A DNA stretch of 64,000 bases, taken from Halomontanus rarus (lineage in GTDB: Archaea; Halobacteriota; Halobacteria; Halobacteriales; Natrialbaceae). The stretch lies in the NCBI RefSeq assembly GCF_029338335.1, contig NZ_CP119797.1; one strand, given 5' to 3'. The translations under genes were made by a program, and so were the position numbers. Of the stretch, positions 46,401-54,262 are shown piece after piece. The stretch's first letter is position 1. The number at the start of each line of letters is the position of its first letter. The notes under the pieces are model-generated. The model worked only from the letters and a program-made list of their open reading frames with translations. It was not told the origin of the DNA and did no database searches.

Positions 46401-46522
46401 CCGGCACCGGAATCGGTCTCGCGCTCTGTGAGCGCATCGTCGAACGCCACGGCGGTGAGATGTGGGTCGAGTCCGAACCGGGCGAGGGCGCAACGTTCTC
46501 GTTTACGCTTCCCGCGGTGTGA
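43436..46522 (+). CDS. Six-PAS cytoplasmic sensor histidine kinase
   Basis: The 1028-aa protein has no membrane segment or signal. Six PAS-type sensor domains follow one another (about 21-135, 170-295, 303-425, 430-545, 550-665, 675-795), several ending in the PAC signature DITDRK, DMTDRR, DVTDRK or DITERK and joined by RERELE coiled linkers. A Asp-Arg repeat lies at about 146-166. The dimerisation and phosphotransfer domain has H815 in YAASHDLQEPLR. The ATP-binding domain (about 920-1028) has the N box LLSNAITYS, DEGVGID, and GTGIGLALC. No response regulator is adjacent, so its partner is elsewhere. The signal is unknown; PAS domains often sense redox, light or small ligands. Confidence 0.93.
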   Translation: MSTRSGATGGLFWGDVDDSVALKRYRTLVTTIDDGIYQLDADGRFVAVNDAVVETTGYTREELLGEHASLVLEADGECVDRTLLETSETEADDVTTFERTIHTADGRTVPCELRLAPVAGDTEDESRGTIGIARVRPETTSDTREVGQDRDRDRDRDSDRDRNGGRDRASYESITTVLDEADIGVVVLDEALEVAWIDETSEEMLGLDHETVVGRDNRTVIEETLKGRFTDPEAFAETVLSTYDDGGYIDRFECRVTENEGLDNRWLEYQSKPIESGQYAGGRVELYYDITDRKHSEGALQESQAEFHSLIDAVEEYAIFRLDPAGTVVSWNEGARQIKGYDREEIVGEHFSTFYTEADRAADVPERNLEIATANGSVEDEGWRVRKDGTRFWANVTITAIRDEDGTHRGYLKVTRDMTDRRERERELESELERILSRISDAFYAVDDEYRFTHVNDRAAELLQHTEEELLGEQLWDVFPDLVDLDEVWDAFHTALETQEATSYELYYDTLDFWVEANLYPSESGISVYFRDVTDRKERERELERTERRFEAIFEDPNILVGLLETDGTVLDINGTAMEYVEADLADVTGEPFWETPWWGEGDGVQSAVKEWTERAAAGEYVDFEADLTRPDGEEYTLNGVFRPVTDDGDVVSIVVSDRDITERKKRERELEESEQRYRTLAEHFPNGIVTLFDHDLEYTLAAGQGFDKIPMEPADLEGRRFLEVWPDETAETLEPVFRAALEGTERSVELSYAGREWVLYAVPITDNRGDVFAGVTMAHDITERKANQRKLEEAVSQLEESNERLEQFAYAASHDLQEPLRMVSSYLQLIERRYGDALDDDGEEFLAFAVDGAERMRSMIDGLLEYSRVETRGEPLEPTELETVLDAVVEDLQLRIEETNAEITASSLPRVEGDDGQLRQVFQNLLSNAITYSGDEPPRIRIDAERRRTGRDEEWVISVRDEGVGIDPEDQDEVFDVFQRLHSRDEYPGTGIGLALCERIVERHGGEMWVESEPGEGATFSFTLPAV
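43878..43938 (+). repeat. Degenerate GGGATC hexamer tandem repeat encoding an Asp-Arg tract
   Basis: Repeated units near GGATCG within the kinase gene encode alternating Asp and Arg between the first and second PAS domain. Such a tract is prone to length change by slippage without breaking the frame. Confidence 0.7.
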
Positions 46523-46816
46523 ATTCGGTCCGTCACGGGGATTCGAGGCGAAATTCCACGGTCGTCGTCGCCGGGAGACGACTGAGACGTATTCGAGAGC
46601 CGTATTCCGTACTTTCCGTCCGCTTTGCCGCGATAGTCACCACGGAACGTCAGTGCAGACCCGATCACGCGACAGTCGTGCGATCGGTGCGTGGACCGTT
46701 TGAGTCGTCACGAGAACTGAAGAGACGGAATTTTTGACGTTGGCGCGGACGTTGGCAGAGACACGGACATTGAGGCCCCGTGCTGACACCGACAACGACC
46801 ACCAGACACCAGCGGA
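46523..46816. other. Convergent intergenic region between the kinase and the gamma-glutamyltransferase
   Basis: No gene seen. GGAATTTTTGA at about 46728-46738 is a T-run that could act as a terminator for the kinase transcript. Confidence 0.4.
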
Positions 46817-48595
46817 TCAATCGTCGTCTACCCGTGAGACGACCCCGTCTGCGGTGTCGCTTCTGGACTCGGCACCGACCTGAAAGTCGCCGTCATCGCC
46901 GACGACGATCATATTCGCGGTGCCGAACACACCGACTCCCTCCTCGACCTCGTGGCCTCGATCCTCGAGGTCCTCGATCACGTCCGCCGGGAACTCGGGC
47001 TCCATCTGCAGGGTGCCCTCGACGTCGTAAGGATGCTGCGTGGACGGGAACGCGGTACTCACGAACCGGGGGCGATCGATCGCCGCCTGCGCCTCGAGTC
47101 CGAACTCGGCGACGTGGAGAAACTGCTGGGTCTGTCCCTGCGGTTGCGTGTCGACGCCGGTGTTGCCGCCCAGAACGAAGGGATGGCCGTCGCGGGTCGC
47201 CATGTACGGATTGGAGGTGTGTCGGACCTTGTACCCGGGCGTCAGTCGGTTGGGATCGCCGTCGTCGACCGCGAGCATCCGCATCCGGTTGTTGATGTGG
47301 ATGCCGGTGTCGCCGATCACCTGGAACTGCGCGCCGAGACTGGTCGTCACGGCGGCCGCGTTTCCGTCCCCGTCGACGACGTGGAACGTCGTGGTGTGAT
47401 CGGCGTCGACAGCGTCAGAGGACGAGTCGGCCAACCCGGAGCCGATCGGCCACTCCATCGCCGTGTCCATCTCGATTCGATCGCGCTGGCTCGCCGCGTA
47501 TCCCTCGTCCAGCAGGTCGGCGACGGGAACGTCGACCCGGTCGGGGTCGCCGACGTGGTGGTATCGATCTGCGAAGGCGAGTTTCAACGCCTCGACCTGG
47601 ACGTGAACGGCGTCGGCGTCGTCCGGGTCCAGCCCGGAGAGATCGTACTCCTTCAGAACGTTCAACGCCAGCAACTGCGTGATTCCCTGGCTGTTCGGCG
47701 GGTTCTGGTACACTCGGAGGTCGTCGTCGTACTCGATCGAGATCGGATCAACGATCTCGGCCTCGAAGTCCTGGAAGTCGGAGAGCGTGAGATACCCGTC
47801 GTGGGCCTCGGAGAACTCGACGATCGCCTCGGCGATCGGCCCGCGATAAAAGTGATCTCTGGCCGCCCGAATCGCTTCCGTCCGCCCTTCCGATCGGCGG
47901 TCGGCGTACGCGTCGGCGAGCGCCTCGAACGTCTCCGCCATGTCCGCTTGACGGATCGTGTCGCCTTCCGCGACGAGGTCGCCACCGTCGTCGGACTCGT
48001 AGATCGCAGCCGCGTCGGGACGCTCTTCGACCCGGTCGGCCCGCATCTCGAGCCAGTGTTCCATCCCCGGACTGACCGGATACCCGTCTCGAGCGAGGTC
48101 GATCGCGGGGGACAGTACCGTCTCGAGGTCGAGCCGCCCGTACCGCTCGAGCCAGCGCATCCACCCGTCCCAGGCCCCGGGGACGATCGACTGGTGCATT
48201 CCGGGGTCACCCGCACGGTCCTCGTAGTCCGCCGGGGTCGCGTCGGATCCGACGGGTCCGACGCCGTCGAGGCTGGTCACCTCGTTCGACTCGGCGTCGT
48301 AGTACAGCGCCCAGGTCCCGCCGCCCAGCGCCGAGGAGAACCAGGGTTCGACGACGCTGAGGGCGCATGCGACGGCGACCGCGGCGTCGGCGGCCGTTCC
48401 GCCCGCCTCGAGGGTCTCGAGGCCCGCGCCGGTCGCGAGGTGGTGCTGAGAGACGACCGCGACGGACCGCGAGTCGGAATCGGAGTCGCCCCGTTCTCGA
48501 CCGGCGTCCGGCGCGGCGAAACACCCGGCGACGCCCGCGACACCGACTCCGCCGCTCCCAGCGAGAAACTCGCGACGGCGACAGTTCGGATCCAT
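46817..48595 (-). CDS. ggt: Tat lipoprotein gamma-glutamyltransferase/hydrolase
   Basis: A 592-aa Ntn-hydrolase of the gamma-glutamyltranspeptidase family. The signal RRREFLAGSGG and lipobox GVAGC (Cys25) place it outside on the membrane. The large-subunit part has the ATGAGLETLEAGGTAADAAVA start of the family. The autocleavage site can be placed at T401 in DHTTTFHVVDGDG, which would become the catalytic N-terminal Thr of the small subunit. The usual Gly-Gly loop appears as VLGGNTGVDTQ. It would hydrolyse gamma-glutamyl compounds, such as gamma-glutamylcysteine (the haloarchaeal thiol) or poly-gamma-glutamate. Haloarchaea do not normally make glutathione. Confidence 0.92.
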   Translation of the reverse strand: MDPNCRRREFLAGSGGVGVAGVAGCFAAPDAGRERGDSDSDSRSVAVVSQHHLATGAGLETLEAGGTAADAAVAVACALSVVEPWFSSALGGGTWALYYDAESNEVTSLDGVGPVGSDATPADYEDRAGDPGMHQSIVPGAWDGWMRWLERYGRLDLETVLSPAIDLARDGYPVSPGMEHWLEMRADRVEERPDAAAIYESDDGGDLVAEGDTIRQADMAETFEALADAYADRRSEGRTEAIRAARDHFYRGPIAEAIVEFSEAHDGYLTLSDFQDFEAEIVDPISIEYDDDLRVYQNPPNSQGITQLLALNVLKEYDLSGLDPDDADAVHVQVEALKLAFADRYHHVGDPDRVDVPVADLLDEGYAASQRDRIEMDTAMEWPIGSGLADSSSDAVDADHTTTFHVVDGDGNAAAVTTSLGAQFQVIGDTGIHINNRMRMLAVDDGDPNRLTPGYKVRHTSNPYMATRDGHPFVLGGNTGVDTQPQGQTQQFLHVAEFGLEAQAAIDRPRFVSTAFPSTQHPYDVEGTLQMEPEFPADVIEDLEDRGHEVEEGVGVFGTANMIVVGDDGDFQVGAESRSDTADGVVSRVDDD

Positions 48596-48743
48596 GGGAC
48601 GGTCTCACGGGAGACGAAAGTAAATCGATTGGGGTCGCTCTCACCACCGTTCGCTCTCTTTCGCTCTCGCCTTCTCGGTAACTCGGTCACTCACCCGCTC
48701 GAGCGCGACCGGAGTCAGACACGGATCGCACTCGCCCTCGAAC

Positions 48744-49592
48744 TCAGAGCCCGAGAATCTCCCTCGCCTGCTCGGGCGTCGCGACCGGCCGCCCCAGTTC
48801 GTCGGCCAGTCGCGCGACGCGTTCGACGAGTTGCGCGTTGCTCGTCGCGAGTTCCCCCTTCCGGTAGTAGACGTTGTCCTCGAGACCGACGCGGACGTGG
48901 CCGCCGAAGAGGATTCCCATGGTCGCGAAGGGGAGCTGGTGGCGGCCGAACCCGAGGGTGTTGAACAGCGCCCCCTCGGGGAGGTTGTCGATCGCGTTCA
49001 GGAAGTTCCGTGGGTGGGGCCGAGTCAGCGTCCCCGGGCCGAAGATGAGCGTGGCGTACACCGGATCGGCGAGGTCGCGGCGCTCGAGCAAGCCGAACAC
49101 TTCGTTCAGGTGGCCGTCGTTGAACACCTCGAGTTCGGGTTTGATTCCCCGTTCGACCATCTCCTCGTGCAGCGAGTCGACCAGCCCGCGGGTGTTCTCG
49201 CTGGTCAGGTGCTCGTACCGGTTCAGCGGCCCCATGTCGAGCGAGGCCATCTCCGGCGGGGGATCGGTCCGGAGCGGGAGGTGACGGTCCGCGTCCGGGG
49301 CGGCCGTCCCGCCGGTCGAGTGCTGGATGACGACGCTCTCGGCGTGCGCACGAACGGCGTCGTCGACCGCCTGGAACCGCTCGGTTGCGAAGGAGCGCTC
49401 CCCGTTCGGTTCCCGGGCGTGGAGGTGGACGACCGAGGCGCCGGCCGCCTCGACCGCGGCCGCGGCGCGGCCGATCTCCTCCGGGGTCTCCGGTAGGTTC
49501 GGGTTCGCCTCCTTGCCGTGAACGCCGCCGGTCAGCGCCGCGGTGACGATCAGCGGGTCGCCGGCGAGGTAGCGCTCGTAGCTCGCGGTCAT
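48744..49592 (-). CDS. Beta-keto acid cleavage enzyme (BKACE, DUF849)
   Basis: The 282-aa protein is a TIM-barrel BKACE. Zinc ligands are H56 and H58 (VVHLHAREP) and a late Glu/His pattern in GGHVRVGLEDN. N-terminal IVTAALTGGVHGKEANPNLP is the family start. Such enzymes condense acetyl-CoA with a beta-keto acid and release acetoacetate plus a new CoA ester. 3-keto-5-aminohexanoate (lysine fermentation) is one known substrate, but others include dehydrocarnitine and keto-adipate. The start overlaps the stop of the upstream four-Cys protein gene by 4 nt. Confidence 0.9.
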   Translation of the reverse strand: MTASYERYLAGDPLIVTAALTGGVHGKEANPNLPETPEEIGRAAAAVEAAGASVVHLHAREPNGERSFATERFQAVDDAVRAHAESVVIQHSTGGTAAPDADRHLPLRTDPPPEMASLDMGPLNRYEHLTSENTRGLVDSLHEEMVERGIKPELEVFNDGHLNEVFGLLERRDLADPVYATLIFGPGTLTRPHPRNFLNAIDNLPEGALFNTLGFGRHQLPFATMGILFGGHVRVGLEDNVYYRKGELATSNAQLVERVARLADELGRPVATPEQAREILGL

Positions 49593-49852
49593 CGGTCGGG
49601 GCCCTCCTCGGATTCCGTCCCTTGGCCGTTCTCCGAACCGAATCGCTCGTCTCCGGCGTGCTCGAGGTAGATCTCGCAGTCGCGGTCGTGTGCGAGTTCG
49701 TACCGGTCGTTGCAGATGTCGGCGCGCATCGCCTGGACGAACCGGTCGGCCGCCGTGCAGTACGCCCGCGGTTCGTCGAAGGCGCGCTCTCTCACCGCCT
49801 CCGACTCGGGACCGGTCGATTCACGTCGATACTCGAGGAACGGACAGACCAT
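49589..49852 (-). CDS. Small four-cysteine haloarchaeal protein
   Basis: An 87-aa protein with Cys at positions 3, 32, 47 and 59 (VCPFLEYR, AYCTAADRF, DICNDRY, DRDCEIY), then an acidic tail. I believe this pattern is shared by other haloarchaeal hypothetical proteins, but I cannot search. Four Cys could hold Zn or an Fe-S cluster. ATGA overlap with the BKACE gene shows they are co-expressed. Confidence 0.75.
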   Translation of the reverse strand: MVCPFLEYRRESTGPESEAVRERAFDEPRAYCTAADRFVQAMRADICNDRYELAHDRDCEIYLEHAGDERFGSENGQGTESEEGPDR

Positions 49853-49901
49853 GTGCTTCGTTCCCGCCGAAACGAGTTAACGATTCGCTGGCGACGGTTC
49901 G

Positions 49902-49907
49902 GGAGGT
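49902..49907 (+). promoter_or_regulatory. Strong ribosome binding site before the glyoxalase-fold gene
   Basis: GGAGGT ends 7 nt before the ATG at 49915. It decides for that start over the later in-frame ATG at 49975, which has neither a ribosome site nor a TATA box at the leaderless distance. Confidence 0.6.
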
Positions 49908-49914
49908 AACACCG

Positions 49915-50922
49915 ATGTTACCGGGTGACTCGAGTGCCAACAAGGGACTCAAGTGGCGCTCCCCAACGACGGACATGGCACCCAGCACACCCGGGCTCCA
50001 CCACGTCACGGCGATCGCGGGCGAACCGGAGCGAAACGCCGAGTTCTACGTCGACACGCTCGGCCTGCGGTTCGTCAAGCGGACGGTCAACCACGACGAT
50101 ACCGGGACGTACCACTTCTACTTCGGCGACGGAACCGGCACGCCGGGAACGAACGTCACCTTCTTTCCGTGGACCGACCGGGGCAGACGGGGGGCGTTCG
50201 GCGCCGGCCAAACGAAGACGACGGCCTACCTGATCGACCCCGACTCGGTCGACTACTGGGTCGACCGCCTCGAGTCCGGCGGCGTCGACCTCGAGCGGAC
50301 CGACCGCTTCGACGAGACGGTCCTCCGGTTCGCGGACCCGGACGGGATCGAACTCGAACTCGTCGCGGCGGACGCGGAATCGGTCGCCACCCCCTGGGAG
50401 GGAAGTCCCGTTCCGGAAGACCACCAGCTACGGGGCTTTTACGGCGTGACGCTGGCGGTCGGCTCGATCGGCCCGACGGAGTCGGTGCTCACCGGCGTCC
50501 TCGGCTACGAACGCGAGGCGACCAACGGCGGGCGACGGCGCTATCGGAGTTCGACCGGCGGTCCCGGTTCGATCGTCGACCTGATCGAGACCGACGCCGG
50601 CCGCGGTCAAACGGGCGTCGGGACCGTCCACCACGTCGCGTTCGAAGCCGCCGACCTCGAGGAGCAACGGGAGTGGCGCGAAGCCTTCGCCGAGCGCGGA
50701 CTCTCGCCCTCGGAGATTATCGACCGGACGTACTTTCAATCGGTCTACGTTCGCGAACCCGGCGGCGTGCTCTTCGAGTTCGCGACGACGGATCCCGGCT
50801 TCACCGCCGACGAGGACGTCGATGACCTGGGGTCGCGGCTCGCGCTCCCCGAGTGGCTCGAGGACGAACGCGAGGAAATCGAAGCGGCGTTGCCGTCGTT
50901 CGACCCGGCGCTCGAGGGGTGA
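49915..50922 (+). CDS. Ring-cleaving dioxygenase-like protein with two glyoxalase modules (MhqO type)
   Basis: A 335-aa protein (315 aa if begun at 49975). It has two vicinal-oxygen-chelate modules. The first opens with GLHHVTAIAGEPERNAEFY and closes with FADPDGIELELVA. The second opens with HHVAFEAADLEEQREW and closes with EPGGVLFEFATTDPGF. The His and Glu in those strands are the metal-binding set. MhqO and LinE relatives act on hydroquinones; many homologues have no proven substrate. Residues 1-20 from the upstream ATG are not part of the fold. Confidence 0.87.
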   Translation: MLPGDSSANKGLKWRSPTTDMAPSTPGLHHVTAIAGEPERNAEFYVDTLGLRFVKRTVNHDDTGTYHFYFGDGTGTPGTNVTFFPWTDRGRRGAFGAGQTKTTAYLIDPDSVDYWVDRLESGGVDLERTDRFDETVLRFADPDGIELELVAADAESVATPWEGSPVPEDHQLRGFYGVTLAVGSIGPTESVLTGVLGYEREATNGGRRRYRSSTGGPGSIVDLIETDAGRGQTGVGTVHHVAFEAADLEEQREWREAFAERGLSPSEIIDRTYFQSVYVREPGGVLFEFATTDPGFTADEDVDDLGSRLALPEWLEDEREEIEAALPSFDPALEG

Positions 50923-51037
50923 ACTCGAGGACCCGAGGACCAGAGGACCAGAGGACCGACCGGTCACCGGCGCTCCAGCGGAGCCGACCGGCGAAAGTAT
51001 ATGTGGCTCTCCCGCACAGTTGCGGTCGTTCCGAACG

Positions 51038-51667
51038 ATGCACTCACGCGAGACGGATCGGAAGCGAACGCCGGAGTCGGGAGACGGCGACGGCCGGATC
51101 GGCGGCGTCCTCCTCGCCGCCGGCCGGAGTCGACGGTTCGGCGAGGAGAACAAGCTGCTGGCGACGCTCGAGGGCGATCCCCTCGTGGTACACGCAGCGC
51201 GGACGCTCCTCACCGGAACGCTCGCGGACGTCGTCGCCGTCGTCGGGCACGAGGCCGAACGGGTCCGAGCGGCCCTCGAAGACGCCGATCTCGACGTCGC
51301 GGTTCGGTACAACGCGGACCACGCCGACGGCCAGAGTACGTCGGTCCGCGTCGGGGCGGCGGCGGCCGACGAACGGGGCTGGGACGCCGCGGTGTTCGCG
51401 CTCGGGGATATGCCGTGGGTCGACCCCGAGACGGTCGACCGGTTAACCGCGGCCTACAGAGCGGGGACGGGGTCAATTCTGGCACCGTCGGTCGACGGTC
51501 ACCGCGGCAATCCGGTGCTGTTCGACGCCGCTCACTTCGACGCGCTCACGAGAGTGGCCGGCGATCGGGGTGGACGTCGCTTGCTCGAGACGCACGACGA
51601 GACCACGCTGCTCCCCGTCGACGACCCGGGGATCCGACGGGACGTCGACGAACGGACTGACCTGTGA
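51038..51667 (+). CDS. MobA-like molybdenum cofactor nucleotidyltransferase
   Basis: A 209-aa nucleotidyltransferase with GGVLLAAGRSRRFGEENKLL (nucleotide-binding loop with the key Arg and Lys), LGDMPWVDPETV (metal-binding Asp) and GNPVLFD (product site). This pattern fits the MocA/MobA-like group that attaches CTP or GTP to molybdopterin for molybdenum hydroxylases. No such hydroxylase gene is in the window. ATG at 51038 was chosen since the earlier in-frame part lies inside the preceding gene. Confidence 0.88.
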   Translation: MHSRETDRKRTPESGDGDGRIGGVLLAAGRSRRFGEENKLLATLEGDPLVVHAARTLLTGTLADVVAVVGHEAERVRAALEDADLDVAVRYNADHADGQSTSVRVGAAAADERGWDAAVFALGDMPWVDPETVDRLTAAYRAGTGSILAPSVDGHRGNPVLFDAAHFDALTRVAGDRGGRRLLETHDETTLLPVDDPGIRRDVDERTDL

Positions 51668-51739
51668 ACGCTCGAGTGTCACGGGCGACCCGGTCGAGGA
51701 GAGGGCGACGACACTGTATCTACCGTAACTCCCATCCGG

Positions 51740-53071
51740 TCAGGAGTGAGAGTGGTCTCGCGTTCGCTCGCTCTCGAGGTCGAGGTCGACGGCGTTCGCG
51801 CGCCGGCGAACGCGCTCGGCGTCGACGACGGCGACCTCGCCGTCTTCCATCAGGACCTCGCCGTCGACCATCGTGAACTCGACGTCGTCGCCGTGGGCCG
51901 AGTAGACCAGGTGCGAGCGTTCGTCGTGCAGCGGCGTCGCACGGGTCACGTCGGTCGTCAGTCCGATGACGTCGGCTTTCCACCCCGGTTTCAGTTTTCC
52001 CACGCCCTCGAAGCCGGCGGCGCGGGCACCGTTGATCGTCGCCAACTCGAACACGACGTCCGTCGGAAGCACCTGCTCGTCGAGGGCGTCGACCTTCTGG
52101 AGGAAACAGCCGTGGCGCATCTCCGTGAACGGATCCATCGTGTTGTTACTCGGCGCGCCGTCGTTCCCGATCGCGACGTTGATCCCGCGCTCGAGATAGT
52201 CGACGATCGGGGCCGCGCCGCTAGCGAGTTTCATGTTCGAGGACGGACAGTAGGTCACGTGCGTCCCCGTCTCGGCGAGGAGTTCGCGCTCGCTCTCGTC
52301 CGTCCAGATGCAGTGGGCGAGCACGACGTCTTCGCCGGTGAGTCCGACCTCGTCGAGCCAGTGGATATTTCGCATTCCCGTCTCCGCTTCGACCGCCGCG
52401 ACCTCCTCTCTGTTCTCGCTGGCGTGGGTGTGAATGCGGACGCCGTCGTAGGCGTCGGCCAGTCGACGCGCTCCGCGGAGACACTCCTCCGTACAGGAGA
52501 CGGCGAACCGCGGCGTGACGGCGTACCGGATGCGTCCGTCGGCCGCCCCGTGATAGGCTTCGATGAGTCGCTCGGACTCCGCGAGCCCCCGATCGGTCTC
52601 CTCGAGCAAGCCCGTCGGGGAGTCTTTGTCCATGAGCACCTTGCCGATCCGGCCGCGGATCCCCATCTCGATGGCCGCCTCGAACGCCTGGTCGGCGTGG
52701 GCGACCGAGAGGTGGTCGACGCAGGTCGTCACCCCGCTCTCGATCAGTTCGAGGTAGCCGAGTTCCGCGGCGATCCGCATCTGGTCGGCGTCGAGACTCG
52801 CCTCCATCGGGAGGACGTAGTCGAACAGCCACTCGAGGAGCGCGGTGTCGTCGCCCAGTCCACGGCCGAGGCTCTGGACGGAGTGGATGTGACCGCCGAC
52901 GAGTCCGGGCATGAGGAGGTCGTAGGTCCGGCGTTCGTGATCGGGGTACTGTTCGAGGAGTTCCGAGCGGTCGCCGACGGCCTCGATCCTGTCGCCCTCG
53001 ACGACGAGGGCACCGTCGTCGATGACCGTCGCGGAGTCGGCGATCACGGTCCCGTGCAGTAACACACTCAC
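51740..53071 (-). CDS. Amidohydrolase, 5'-deoxyadenosine/S-adenosylhomocysteine deaminase-like
   Basis: A 443-aa metal-dependent amidohydrolase with GGHIHSVQS (HxH metal ligands), IHTHASEN, a His in LAHCIWTDE and the metal Asp in IGNDGAPSNN. The layout matches the TRZ/ATZ group: adenosine-derivative deaminases, guanine deaminase and chlorohydrolases. GTG at 53071 is taken as start, because CTATTTACTC (about 53086-53097) lies at leaderless distance and the protein then begins VSVLLHGTVI as in homologues. An in-frame start at 53119 would add 16 residues and precede the TATA box. Confidence 0.87.
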   Translation of the reverse strand: MSVLLHGTVIADSATVIDDGALVVEGDRIEAVGDRSELLEQYPDHERRTYDLLMPGLVGGHIHSVQSLGRGLGDDTALLEWLFDYVLPMEASLDADQMRIAAELGYLELIESGVTTCVDHLSVAHADQAFEAAIEMGIRGRIGKVLMDKDSPTGLLEETDRGLAESERLIEAYHGAADGRIRYAVTPRFAVSCTEECLRGARRLADAYDGVRIHTHASENREEVAAVEAETGMRNIHWLDEVGLTGEDVVLAHCIWTDESERELLAETGTHVTYCPSSNMKLASGAAPIVDYLERGINVAIGNDGAPSNNTMDPFTEMRHGCFLQKVDALDEQVLPTDVVFELATINGARAAGFEGVGKLKPGWKADVIGLTTDVTRATPLHDERSHLVYSAHGDDVEFTMVDGEVLMEDGEVAVVDAERVRRRANAVDLDLESERTRDHSHS

Positions 53072-53333
53072 GACGTCGGATTCGACGAGTAAATAGCTTG
53101 GCACCGTCACGTTCGACACTCGAACGGTGGGGCCGAACCATCAGCTAAAAACTCCTCCACGATGCCGGCGTCCCGGGAGGGGTGTCGTTATCGACATACG
53201 AGGATGATATTGGGTCAGAACGGTCCAAAAATGACCAAAGTTGCACATTCGATTTGCCTTCTAGGACTATTATGAGTAATGAGGTTCTGATACCAACACT
53301 TTTCACCGCCCCGTACGTGACATTTGACGAACA

Positions 53334-53576
53334 ATGAGCGATCTCGAACACGTGACCTTACAGGCCGACGAATGGACGGTCATCCGGGACTTCGTCGAAG
53401 ACGACTGCGGAAACGTCCAACCGAAGTACGAAGCGAAGTTCGTCGAGAGCGTCTCGAAGGAATTCATCGACGACAACATCGTTCTCGTCAAAGAAACGCT
53501 CCCGTTCTCGACGGACGGGCGGATGTATCACCTACCAAAGGACGTCCTCACACAGCTCGCCGATCGAGTTCCGTAG
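53334..53576 (+). CDS. Small acidic hypothetical protein
   Basis: An 80-aa soluble protein (begins MSDLEHVTLQADEW) with a regular mix of strands and helices and no Cys or membrane segment. Codon use is typical of the genome. It stands alone: a 262-nt gap precedes it, and the next gene is convergent. I recognise no family; a halophile-specific small protein is likely. Confidence 0.65.
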   Translation: MSDLEHVTLQADEWTVIRDFVEDDCGNVQPKYEAKFVESVSKEFIDDNIVLVKETLPFSTDGRMYHLPKDVLTQLADRVP

Positions 53577-53641
53577 CTCGCGCGTCGGAACCATCCGCAT
53601 CCGAACCGAGGTCGATGGCGGGCACCGGAGTACGAGGCGAC

Positions 53642-54262
53642 TCACCGGCGACCGGCCGTCACCGCAGCGACGACCTCGTCCGTCTCGCGAATAGTCGCGA
53701 ACTCCCCCTCGAGATGTGCCAGTGCACTCCGGTGGACCAGCGACGGCGAGAACCGGTCGCCGTCGAACGTCCGCTCGAACGTCGCCGTCGCGTCCGCCAC
53801 GACCGCGACGTCGAACCCCCGGTTTTCGGCCATCCGCGTCGTCGTTGAGACGCAGTGGTCGGTCGTCAGTCCGCAGACGACGAGCGTCTCGGAACCCCGC
53901 TCGCGAAGCCACGCCTCGAGCCCCGTGTCGACGAACGCCCCGTTGACCCGCTTGACGAACTCCTGTTCGTCGGCCAGCGGCTCGAGGGCGGCCTTGTATC
54001 GGAACCCCGGCCGGTCGCTGCGAAGCGGCGAGTCGGATTCCGTCGAATCGTGGCGAACGTGGGCGACCGGCAACTCGAGGTCGCGCCACGTCTCGAGCAG
54101 TCGCGTTGCGTTCGCCTCCGCCTCCGGGTTGTTGCGGGTCCCCCAGCCGGGTTCGTCGAATCCCTGCTGGAAGTCGACGAGGACGAGGACCGGGTCCGGA
54201 TCCGGATCCGTATCGGCGGATCCGGCCGCCTCGGCAGCACCATCGATCAGCGAACTCGTCAT
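53642..54262 (-). CDS. Cysteine hydrolase, isochorismatase fold (third copy, distant)
   Basis: A 206-aa protein with the triad D30 (VLVDFQQGFD), K104 (FVKRVNGAF) and C137 (TTDHCVSTTTR). It belongs to another branch (nicotinamidase/ureidoacrylate/hydrolase YecD-like) than the 40-42 kb pair. A Asp-Pro repeat (DTDPDPDPV) lies before the fold. Its ATG overlaps the stop of the YqcI/YcgG gene by 4 nt, so the two are coupled. Confidence 0.88.
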   Translation of the reverse strand: MTSSLIDGAAEAAGSADTDPDPDPVLVLVDFQQGFDEPGWGTRNNPEAEANATRLLETWRDLELPVAHVRHDSTESDSPLRSDRPGFRYKAALEPLADEQEFVKRVNGAFVDTGLEAWLRERGSETLVVCGLTTDHCVSTTTRMAENRGFDVAVVADATATFERTFDGDRFSPSLVHRSALAHLEGEFATIRETDEVVAAVTAGRR

